A model generated the notes under the pieces. The model was not told where the DNA came from, searched no databases, and saw nothing but the letters and a program-made list of their open reading frames with translations. DNA of 64,000 bases from MPNP01 sp026710155 (GTDB lineage Bacteria > Pseudomonadota > Alphaproteobacteria > Rhodobacterales > Rhodobacteraceae). Location of the stretch: assembly GCA_965200885.1 (NCBI GenBank), contig OZ241737.1, forward strand, positions 2,666,001 through 2,730,000, written 5' to 3'. Of the stretch, positions 52,449 through 59,951 are shown piece after piece (the stretch's first letter is position 1; each line of letters opens with the position of its first letter). Position numbers and translations under genes: made by a program.

Positions 52449-52617
52449 ATGAAACGATTGTTGAATACCCCCCCCCCATTTTTAGTATCCTGGCCACGGC
52501 TTTGCTGGTTGTGACTCTCACCTGACCGGCACGGGCGCAGCAGGGTGACTGCCTCACGGGTTATGTCGAGACAAAAGTTCCTATGCGAGTTCCCTTGGCC
52601 TGACCGTTTGGTTTTCC
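52449..52617 (+). pseudogene. Dead exported cassette gene with C10 tract
   Basis: ATG 52449 has AGAGGAGAAC upstream and encodes MKRLLNTPPP. With ten C the frame ends after about 21 codons. With eleven it would read IFSILATALLVVTLT, then TGA, where the signal-peptide cleavage region (PARAQQ) follows. So even the open state is blocked, and the mature coding region ends shortly after. The leader is conserved while the body has been lost. Confidence 0.7.
52468..52477 (+). repeat. Homopolymer C10 inside a leader
   Basis: Ten C at codons 7-10 of the dead leader from 52449. Confidence 0.85.
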
Positions 52618-52640
52618 ATGGCTTCTGCTAGTCCAAGAAC

Positions 52641-52740
52641 CTAGACCACAAAGAGGTTGAACATCATCCGCCCCTCGGAGGTGTTGGTGTCAATATTGCC
52701 ACCCTGCCCCTCAAGCATCATGAGGCCAACATCCCTTTTG
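52641..52740 (-). pseudogene. Fragment of a serine recombinase catalytic domain
   Basis: The minus-strand frame reads RDVGLMMLEGQGGNIDTNTSEGRMMFNLF and stops. This resembles the G-x-G ... IDT-T ... GR ... F segment that precedes AEFERELI in resolvases and invertases. Both flanks are degraded: no catalytic Ser region and no HTH is visible nearby. Confidence 0.5.
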
Positions 52741-53132
52741 TAAAGGTCATTATAATTATAATCCCAACTTGATGTTGGAGACTGCGTAACTGCCAGAACC
52801 GATCGGGGATCTGCTTTGGTTGTCTCGCTAACAAGGAGAGACGAAAGTGCTCGGCACATTCACTACATTGTTGGCGCCTCTGGTTCTTAGCACAACTCTC
52901 TTCCATGCGCAAACCTCTTAAAAAGGAAAAGCATGAGGCGTGAAACTTCACGCCTCTGTGCCTGAAAAATGGCCGCCAAATTAAGTATATGATTCCCATT
53001 TTTTGTTTAAAAAATGGTTATATATACAGAAATTTCGAGTGTTTTTAATTAATTGAACTTATGGAACAGGTTCTAGGTATTTTAGTTTTTTACTCTATCC
53101 TTCAATTGATGAATCCCGCATTCAAGTGAAGA
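52741..53132. other. Intergenic with element debris
   Basis: No gene supported. Near 53060 is TTATGGAACAGGTTCT, another solo IS5-like end. AT-rich after about 52980. Confidence 0.35.
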
Positions 53133-53345
53133 ATGGGTAATCATTCTCAGTTAATTTTTTTTTGCAATAGGATAAAATCGTTGTTAGTGATATTAGGAAC
53201 CCTTTTAGGAGTATGTTGGGGATATTTTCTGGCTCATAAAAAAAGGGGATCCCGTCTGGATAAACTCCATTATGTTATATCCTTTGCAATTGCCTTTGGT
53301 TTACTGTCGTGGATCTTGACACTCTTGATCAGCTATTGGATTTGA
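53133..53345 (+). CDS. Small membrane protein upstream of the ureohydrolase
   Basis: A 70-residue frame ending 4 nt before the ATG of the next gene. Two hydrophobic segments (SLLVILGTLLGVCWGYFLA, and VISFAIAFGLLSWILTLLIS) flank a basic loop HKKRGSRLDK, the layout of a small two-span inner-membrane protein. The start may be further in. Family not recognised; the coupling suggests the same operon as the ureohydrolase. Confidence 0.6.
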   Translation: MGNHSQLIFFCNRIKSLLVILGTLLGVCWGYFLAHKKRGSRLDKLHYVISFAIAFGLLSWILTLLISYWI

Positions 53346-53349
53346 CCTG

Positions 53350-54279
53350 ATGGCAGAAAGCAAAAGTCTCCTCGGAAATTTCGGATATTCGGCAACTCCA
53401 AGCTTTTCCGGACTGCCTACCTTTTTTGGTCAACCATATACCCAGGATTTGCAAAATGTTGATATTGCAGTATCGGGTGTGCCTTTCGATTGTGCCACAA
53501 GCAACCGTCCCGGTACAAGGTTCGGACCGAGGGGAATCAGGGAAGCATCCCTGTTGCAAATCCACGAACCTCCCTATGGATGGGATGTTGATGCCTTTTC
53601 CGATTACAAGATCATTGATTATGGAGATGTCCAGATCGATTACGGGGATGTTCGGGGATTTCCACAAAGACTTCAAAATCATGTGAGCAGGATTCTCGAT
53701 CAAAATGTAACCTCCCTTGTTCTTGGTGGGGATCACTATATTACCTATCCACTCCTGCAGGCACATGCAGAAATTCATGGAAGAATGTCACTTTTGCAGT
53801 TTGATGCCCATTCCGATACCTGGCAGGCCAACGAACCCACTGACATAGATCATGGAACCATGCTTTATCACGCCATCAACGAAGGATTGATTGATCCAGG
53901 GAGTTCCGTACAGGTCGGGATTAGAACTACCAATCAGGAACCCATCGGAATGAATATCATTGACTCATTCGAAGTTCATGAAAAGGGTGCACAATTTGTT
54001 GCCAACAGGATCAGGGAAATTCTGGGCAACAATCCAACCTATCTGACCTTTGATATAGATGCGCTTGATCCGGCCTATGCGCCCGGAACTGGAACTCCGG
54101 TCTGGGGAGGTTTGACTCCCATTCAGGTTGCCGTAATCCTAAGAAAAATCATGGGTATCAATGTGATCGGTATGGATGTTGTTGAAGTTTCACCACCTTA
54201 CGATTCTTCGGGAATAACTTCATTGGCTGGAGCCCATGTTGCGGTTGATCTTGTTTGCCTTTGGGCTTCGGGAAAATAA
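53350..54279 (+). CDS. speB: Agmatinase-family ureohydrolase
   Basis: A 309-residue Mn-dependent ureohydrolase that removes urea from a guanidino compound. Metal motifs: LGGDHYITYPL (His), LLQFDAHSDTW (DAHxD) and LTFDIDALDPAYAPGTGTP (DxD). Agmatine to putrescine is the classical reaction, but guanidinobutyrate and guanidinopropionate hydrolases share these motifs. No arginine decarboxylase is nearby, so the substrate is open. It heads a run with ADH, dehydratase and sugar-acid kinase, though the gap suggests only loose linkage. Confidence 0.85.
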   Translation: MAESKSLLGNFGYSATPSFSGLPTFFGQPYTQDLQNVDIAVSGVPFDCATSNRPGTRFGPRGIREASLLQIHEPPYGWDVDAFSDYKIIDYGDVQIDYGDVRGFPQRLQNHVSRILDQNVTSLVLGGDHYITYPLLQAHAEIHGRMSLLQFDAHSDTWQANEPTDIDHGTMLYHAINEGLIDPGSSVQVGIRTTNQEPIGMNIIDSFEVHEKGAQFVANRIREILGNNPTYLTFDIDALDPAYAPGTGTPVWGGLTPIQVAVILRKIMGINVIGMDVVEVSPPYDSSGITSLAGAHVAVDLVCLWASGK

Positions 54280-54305
54280 ATTTGGATTTAAATTATGGAG
54301 GGGCT

Positions 54306-55382
54306 ATGAAAGCAGCTGTTTGTCGAGAATTCGGCGGGCCTCTGACCATAGAGGAGGTTTCACTCAGGGAAACCCAAAAAGACGAGGTGTTGGTCAAAAT
54401 TCTGGCTTGTGCCGTCTGCCATTCGGATATTTCCTTTATGGAAGGTGCTTGGGGAGGTTCCCTGCCTGCCGTTTATGGACATGAGGCCTCAGGAGAAATT
54501 CTGGAAGTAGGAGAAGGAGTCGAGGATTACAGTGTTGGGGACAGGGTACTGGTGACCCTTATCCGGGCCTGTTCAGAATGCATTTCCTGCAAGAAGATGG
54601 CCCCTGTTATCTGTGAAGAACCCTATGATCGAATGGCGCAGAGTCCTATCACGGGTCATGATGGTCCATTTGAACATGGTTTGAGTACGGGGGCATTTGC
54701 TGAAATGGCTCTGGTTCACCACTCACAAATTCAAAAAATACCTCCATACCTCTCTCCTGATGTGGCAGCTCTCCTGTCCTGTGGTGTCATTACCGGTTTT
54801 GGAGCTGTACAAAATACTGCCCAAATTGAAAAGGGAAGTATCGTGGCTGTGGTTGGAGTTGGTGGAGTGGGCTTGAATAGCATTCAGGGTGCCAGAATAT
54901 GTGGGGCAGAACGAATTATCGCCGTTGATATTGATGATAGCAGGCTTGAGCAAGCCCGGGAATTTGGAGCAACCGATGTCGTTCTGGCCGATAAGACTTC
55001 ACACAGGACCATACGGAAATTGACCGGAGGAAGGGGTGTTGATTATACCTTCATAACTGTTGGTGCCGGTATTGCATACAATACTGCCTTCAAGTATCTT
55101 GCCCCAAAGGGTGAAGTCATTGCTGTCGGAATGCCACCCTCAGATGTAGTTGCCAATTGGGTTCCGGTTAATCTTGCCTATATGGGTCAATCCATTCGGG
55201 GTTCCAAAATGGGAGATGTTGTTCTCTCAAAAGATATACCCTTCCTGATTAACCTTTACGAAAAGGGGGAATTGCTTCTGGATGAATTGATAACCGGTAC
55301 ATTCCCGCTTGAACAGATCAATGAGGCGATTGAGGAAGTTAAATTGGGCAAGGTTCGTCGTAATGTGATTGTATTTGATTGA
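54306..55382 (+). CDS. Zinc-dependent alcohol dehydrogenase (class III-like)
   Basis: A 358-residue MDR enzyme. Catalytic zinc ligands: CAVCHSD and YGHEASGEI. The structural-zinc lobe has four Cys (CSECISCKKMAPVIC). Cofactor motif VVGVGGVGLNSIQGA (about 190), with Asp in AVDIDDSRLEQA indicating NAD. ATG 54306 has GGAGGGGCT upstream. The closest general resemblance is to class III/AdhC enzymes, but the neighbouring genes for sugar-acid breakdown suggest it oxidises a sugar or polyol. Its stop is 5 nt before the next ATG, so the two are cotranscribed. Confidence 0.82.
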   Translation: MKAAVCREFGGPLTIEEVSLRETQKDEVLVKILACAVCHSDISFMEGAWGGSLPAVYGHEASGEILEVGEGVEDYSVGDRVLVTLIRACSECISCKKMAPVICEEPYDRMAQSPITGHDGPFEHGLSTGAFAEMALVHHSQIQKIPPYLSPDVAALLSCGVITGFGAVQNTAQIEKGSIVAVVGVGGVGLNSIQGARICGAERIIAVDIDDSRLEQAREFGATDVVLADKTSHRTIRKLTGGRGVDYTFITVGAGIAYNTAFKYLAPKGEVIAVGMPPSDVVANWVPVNLAYMGQSIRGSKMGDVVLSKDIPFLINLYEKGELLLDELITGTFPLEQINEAIEEVKLGKVRRNVIVFD

Positions 55383-55387
55383 TTGTC

Positions 55388-56623
55388 ATGAAACTCGAAA
55401 ATCTAGAGGTCCTCGTTGTCGAAAATCAACCTCCAGGCTGGGGAGGAAGGTATTTCATCTTCGTCAAGTTGGTTACCTCTTGTGGAATTGCCGGATATGG
55501 TGAAGTCTATTCCGCTTCCGTAGGCCCGGAAGCAATGAAGGCAGTCATTCAGGATGTTTTTGAAAGGCATTTGCTGGGGCACAACCCAGGTGACATAGAA
55601 CTCATGTTTCGCCGGGCCTATTCATCTGGCTTTACCCAAAGACCCGATCTAACCGTTATTGGTGCGTTTTCAGGTCTGGAAATCGCCTGTTGGGATATCA
55701 TGGGCAAAGCCCATGACCTTCCCATTTATTCCTTTCTGGGAGGTTTGGTCAATCCCAGAATCCGAACCTACAGTTACATCTATCCCCTGCCGGAACATGA
55801 TTTGATGGAATTTTGGTCAAGCCCCGAGATGAATGCAGAATCTGCATTGAAAATGGTTGAGGCTGGGTTCACTGCCGTCAAGTTTGACCCGGCTGGACCC
55901 TACACGATTTATGGTGGCCATCAACCCTCCATGCGGGACATTGAACAATCCGTTGCTTTCTGCCGTATACTTCGTGAGGTAATTGGTGATAAAGCAGACC
56001 TGCTTGTTGGCACGCATGGTCAGTTTACCACTTCGGGTGCCATCAGACTTGGCAAGAAACTGGAGGAGTTTTCCCCTCTCTGGTTTGAAGAACCGATTCC
56101 TCCTGACAACCTTGATGAGTTTTCAAAGGTTTCAAATGCCTGCAGCATACCAATTGCCACTGGGGAAAGACTAACTACCAAGACCGAATTTGCAGCCGTA
56201 TTGAAGAACGGCGGTGCATCAATACTTCAACCGGCTCTCGGCAGGTCCGGCGGCATTCTGGAGACCAAGAAAATTGCAGCCATAGCCGAGGTATTCAACG
56301 CATCCATCGCCCCACATTTATATGCTGGACCAGTCGAATGGGCCGCCAATGTCCAGTTGGCAGCCTGCATACCGAATTTCCTGATTCTTGAAACCATTGG
56401 TACCGGTGGTGACTTCCATCGTCAACTGATCGGTGATATTCCAGTCTGGGATAATGGATATGTCATACCTCCGAAAGAACCAGGATTGGGAATTGATTTC
56501 AATGAGGAATTGGCAAGATCGCTGCCTTACAAGGGTAATGAGCTGCATCTTGAGATGCAGAATGAACCCTGCAATTACGACAAGCCAAACTTCTTTGCTG
56601 GTGGTGCACCTCCCAAAACCTGA
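55388..56623 (+). CDS. Enolase-superfamily (mandelate racemase group) dehydratase-like protein
   Basis: A 411-residue member of the mandelate racemase/muconate lactonizing group. N-terminal cap, then barrel motifs AGFTAVKFDPAGP (KxD/K position), LLVGTHGQFTTSGAI (where most relatives have an Asp metal ligand), LWFEEPIPPDN (Glu), IATGERLTTK (Glu) and IAPHLYAGP (catalytic His). With dgoK after it, a sugar-acid (for example galactonate-like) dehydratase is the most reasonable role. The unusual GTHGQ site leaves the first metal ligand unclear. Confidence 0.78.
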   Translation: MKLENLEVLVVENQPPGWGGRYFIFVKLVTSCGIAGYGEVYSASVGPEAMKAVIQDVFERHLLGHNPGDIELMFRRAYSSGFTQRPDLTVIGAFSGLEIACWDIMGKAHDLPIYSFLGGLVNPRIRTYSYIYPLPEHDLMEFWSSPEMNAESALKMVEAGFTAVKFDPAGPYTIYGGHQPSMRDIEQSVAFCRILREVIGDKADLLVGTHGQFTTSGAIRLGKKLEEFSPLWFEEPIPPDNLDEFSKVSNACSIPIATGERLTTKTEFAAVLKNGGASILQPALGRSGGILETKKIAAIAEVFNASIAPHLYAGPVEWAANVQLAACIPNFLILETIGTGGDFHRQLIGDIPVWDNGYVIPPKEPGLGIDFNEELARSLPYKGNELHLEMQNEPCNYDKPNFFAGGAPPKT

Positions 56624-56717
56624 CTGGAACCTAAATCCAGCTTTTTTACGGAATTTTTAAAGCAGTCCAAAAACAATGAATAATGGTTAGGAATATTTCA
56701 GGATTGGAGTAATTTTC

Positions 56718-57611
56718 ATGAATTGGGTAGCCATTGATTGGGGCACAACGAATGTCCGTTTCTGGTTGATATCAGGCAGGGGAGAATTGCTGTCCTCAAA
56801 AAATTCTCCCATGGGCATGAATCTAATCCCGCGGGATCAGTACGAAAACCATACCATTAAAATGGTTGGGAAATGGTTTCAACCATCGAAACCGATTGAG
56901 GTCATTGCCTGTGGCATGGTGGGGGCCGCAAATGGATGGGTAGAGGCAAAGTACCAATCAACCCCATGCCTTCCGGTATCCACTGAAAAGATAACAAAGG
57001 TTCCAACGAAATCTCCAAATTTGGCGGTCAGGATTATTCCGGGTATTGCCAGTTATACGCCCAACCATGATGTCATGCGTGGTGAAGAAACCCAGATCTG
57101 CGGTTTTCTTGGGGATAACCCTACCTTTGAGGGTGTCTTATGTTTGCCTGGTACTCATACCAAATGGGTAGAAATTAAATCAGGTCGGGTGATAGGATTC
57201 ACAACATTCATGACAGGCGAACTTTATGATGTGCTTAGTAAGTCCACAATTCTGCGCCATTCTGTGGATACAGACTCTTGGGACGAAAATGAATTCGTCT
57301 CTTCGGTGGAAACTTCACTTAATCATCCGGAAGAAATTACAACAAGGCTGTTTTCAATCAGGTCAGAATCCCTGCTCGATGATTTGCAACCAGCAAATGC
57401 GACTTCCAGATTGGCTGGATTTCTTATTGGCCTTGAACTGGCAGGCTCAAAAAAATACTGGGAAAGAAATAACATTGCCATAATCGGGTCCAAAACATTG
57501 GCACAAAATTACTTGAAAGCATTGGAACTAAATGGAACTGACTCCAGAATAGTTGACTCAGATACATGTACCATAAAGGGTTTGGATAGAACCAGGCAAC
57601 TACTGATGTGA
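56718..57611 (+). CDS. dgoK: 2-dehydro-3-deoxygalactonokinase
   Basis: A 297-residue DgoK-family kinase: VAIDWGTTNVRFWLI (phosphate 1), ACGMVGAANGW, MRGEETQICGFLG, LPGTHTKWVEI and FMTGELYDVLS. It phosphorylates 2-keto-3-deoxygalactonate to the 6-phosphate, which DgoA splits to pyruvate and glyceraldehyde-3-P. dgoA is not in the window. Together with the dehydrogenase and dehydratase it outlines a De Ley-Doudoroff-type route. It lies 94 nt after the dehydratase. Confidence 0.88.
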   Translation: MNWVAIDWGTTNVRFWLISGRGELLSSKNSPMGMNLIPRDQYENHTIKMVGKWFQPSKPIEVIACGMVGAANGWVEAKYQSTPCLPVSTEKITKVPTKSPNLAVRIIPGIASYTPNHDVMRGEETQICGFLGDNPTFEGVLCLPGTHTKWVEIKSGRVIGFTTFMTGELYDVLSKSTILRHSVDTDSWDENEFVSSVETSLNHPEEITTRLFSIRSESLLDDLQPANATSRLAGFLIGLELAGSKKYWERNNIAIIGSKTLAQNYLKALELNGTDSRIVDSDTCTIKGLDRTRQLLM

Positions 57612-57937
57612 ATATCAAAAATACACTACGAACTAATCATGTTGATAGATCAACACTCATCCAATTTGATTCGAAAATTTCCGTTGCATTTTTTCTTGCA
57701 CAAAAATTAGCAATTTGAGATTGCGAAGGGATTATAAGAGAACCTTCAAACTTGATTTTATTCTCATCCTATTTCTGGTAGAATAAGTCCATCAAGCCAT
57801 ATTTTGGTTATTGCTTTACCGCTCCCATTTTTCAAATAAAACTTTTTAAAAATCACCTCACTTATCCTCCCGCAGTAGAATGAAAGATTGAAATTTTTCA
57901 ATTTTCCTCCTATAATATAAAATGGAGGAAATTTATC
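57612..57937. other. Intergenic before vapBC
   Basis: About 325 AT-rich bases. GGAGG at 57923-57927 is the vapB ribosome site. A short palindromic-looking TATAATATAAAATGG near 57912 could be the promoter/operator. No gene. Confidence 0.4.
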
Positions 57938-58192
57938 ATGCCATTGAATATTAAAGACGATTATACTCATGAACTTGCCCGAGAGCTTGCTTCCCTAACT
58001 GGCGAAACTCTGACTAAAGCTGTGAAGCATGCTTTGCAAGATAGGTTAAGGCTCGAAAAACAAAAACAGAGTGCTAATGGATTGGCCGATGAGTTGGATC
58101 AAATTGCCCTACAATGTGCGGCACTTCCTCAAAAAAATCATGGCAACAGCGATGATATTATAGGTTACGATAAGTATGGATTGCCTCAATGA
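57938..58192 (+). CDS. vapB: VapB-family antitoxin
   Basis: An 84-residue protein of the Rv0623/PSK-type antitoxin class: MPLNIKDDYTHELARELASLTGETLTKAVKHALQDRL in pieces typical of the DNA-binding half, with a C-terminal tail that binds the toxin. Strong GGAGGAAA ribosome site. Its last codons overlap the vapC start by 4 nt (ATGA). Antitoxin first, as usual. Confidence 0.87.
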   Translation: MPLNIKDDYTHELARELASLTGETLTKAVKHALQDRLRLEKQKQSANGLADELDQIALQCAALPQKNHGNSDDIIGYDKYGLPQ

Positions 58193-58587
58193 TTGTCATC
58201 GATACTTCTGCCCTTGTTGCAATTTTAGGCAACGAAACTGAAAGACGGTTATTTAATGAAATTATCGAAGAGGCTGGATCAATAACCATCAGTGCTGCAA
58301 ATTTATTGGAAGCACGTATTGTTCTGTATTCACGATCAGGAGATAATGCAATATTGGCGCTGGATTCCTTCATGCTTAAAAGTAAAATGGTTGTTGCTAA
58401 GATCACCGAAGCATTAGGTGATCTTGCCTTTCAATCCTATCGCCGCTATGGAAAGGTAACAGGTCATCCAGCAGCTTTGAATTATGGTGATTGTTTCTCT
58501 TATGCTTTGGCAAAATCACTTAATGTCCCCTTGTTATACAAGGGCAATGATTTCATCCACACCGATGTAATTTCAGCATACGATTAA
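58189..58587 (+). CDS. vapC: VapC-family PIN-domain toxin
   Basis: A 132-residue PIN RNase. Acidic residues: MIVIDTSALVAIL (Asp5), NLLEARIVL (Glu), and GDCFSYALAKSLNVPLLYKGNDF (two Asp). VapC toxins cleave tRNA or rRNA. It looks intact and is coupled to vapB. Confidence 0.88.
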   Translation: MIVIDTSALVAILGNETERRLFNEIIEEAGSITISAANLLEARIVLYSRSGDNAILALDSFMLKSKMVVAKITEALGDLAFQSYRRYGKVTGHPAALNYGDCFSYALAKSLNVPLLYKGNDFIHTDVISAYD

Positions 58588-59394
58588 CAACATTGATAAA
58601 ATCGGTTATCAGCAATAAAAAGTAGCATCGTTGATCACTCGAATATCAATGCGACGAAAGTTCCTGGATCTGGATATAACCAGATATTTCCATGAAATTG
58701 AATGAGTGGCATTGATCCATTCAATCAACTCAGGGGTATATGATCATGACTTTCTGAATCCTGGTAGATTGATGATAATCTAGAATATGACTCATCAATT
58801 CGTTTTCTTTGTTGACCAAGCTTATTTTCCATGCCAGTTGACAACTCATCGATTGACCGACATTTCCAGTAATGGTTTTTTCTTGAATAGTTGCCATTGT
58901 GGATTCGGAAAACTTAACTCAGAATCTTGAGATCATGGGGTATATGGACGGCCAAACGATTAACCTATTTCACCACTTTCTGGATCGTAATCATGCCAAT
59001 TTCCTTTCTGCATCAATTATATAAATCCTACTCAAAACAACTTGTTTTACGACTTTCCTGTTTAATTTGTGGGGCGAGGTCGAATATTCCTTTTTTGGGT
59101 CTTACCCTGTTTTGGTAGGTTGGATTTGTATTGATATGACTGAATTGACGCCAAGGATGATGATGAAACTGAAATGCAACCGGCTAATTTGTCATGCTTC
59201 AAATCCTTTGGCCTAAAGACACATTGTAATGAATGAAAGATTTTATGGGCTGCTTTGCAAAAGATCATCAACTACCTTGTTTACTGCGCATTGAAGGGCT
59301 TTGGGAGGTGGAATGATTTGATGACTTGTTATTTACCCAGCATAATTTGGTGAAGAACCCCTTTTTTATATAACTGACTTGTCTGGAAATAAGG
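58588..59394. other. Long intergenic, no gene seen
   Basis: About 800 AT-rich bases between vapC and the convergent end of soxG. Short frames on both strands lack starts or domains. I found no tRNA, repeat end or good terminator. Confidence 0.45.
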
Positions 59395-59940
59395 TTAGAA
59401 TATTGATGGAATTTCACTAGGTATGGATGAAACTTCAAAAAGCCGTTGGGCATATTCTGACTCGGACCTCCGACAGATCATAAACCACTTGGTTTCAGAC
59501 TCAAACCAAAAAGCAACAGCAATCTGTCCAAATCTGGTTCGCCGAAATGTCCCCTTTCTCATTTTATCCCTGTTCAGATCAATTGGAGTGTTCTTGGCCA
59601 GAACCTCCCTGATAAAATTTCCTTCTATTTCAAAAACCGAACGCAAATCACTGATATCCCATATGAGGGTATCTTCTTCACCCATTTTTTGATTCAGGTC
59701 TTCGATCAGTTCTCCTACCCGTTCAAGAGGTACAAACAACAGCAATTCGTCTGGTGACATCCAGGCTAGTGATGTTTGATCCTCGGTGCTGATTTTTCCC
59801 CGGGCTGGTACCTTTACCCCGTTTACCTCAACAATTGCATTTTGCAGCGTTTTTGACTTGAGATCACCACGAAACAGTATCATCCCAATATCATCGAGCA
59901 TGTTTAGTTTTGGTGTATTTCCAACAGTTGATTTAGCCAT
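59395..59940 (-). CDS. soxG: Sarcosine oxidase gamma subunit
   Basis: A 181-residue subunit of heterotetrameric sarcosine oxidase. It has the GcvT-like fold pattern: MILFRGDLKSKTLQNAI, TSLAWMSPDELLLFVP, DISDLRSVFEIEG, IDLNRDKMRKGTFRRTRFGQIAVAFW. The small gamma chain completes the complex. Last gene of soxBDAG, 11 nt after soxA. Confidence 0.88.
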   Translation of the reverse strand: MAKSTVGNTPKLNMLDDIGMILFRGDLKSKTLQNAIVEVNGVKVPARGKISTEDQTSLAWMSPDELLLFVPLERVGELIEDLNQKMGEEDTLIWDISDLRSVFEIEGNFIREVLAKNTPIDLNRDKMRKGTFRRTRFGQIAVAFWFESETKWFMICRRSESEYAQRLFEVSSIPSEIPSIF

Positions 59941-59951
59941 ATGTATTTTAC

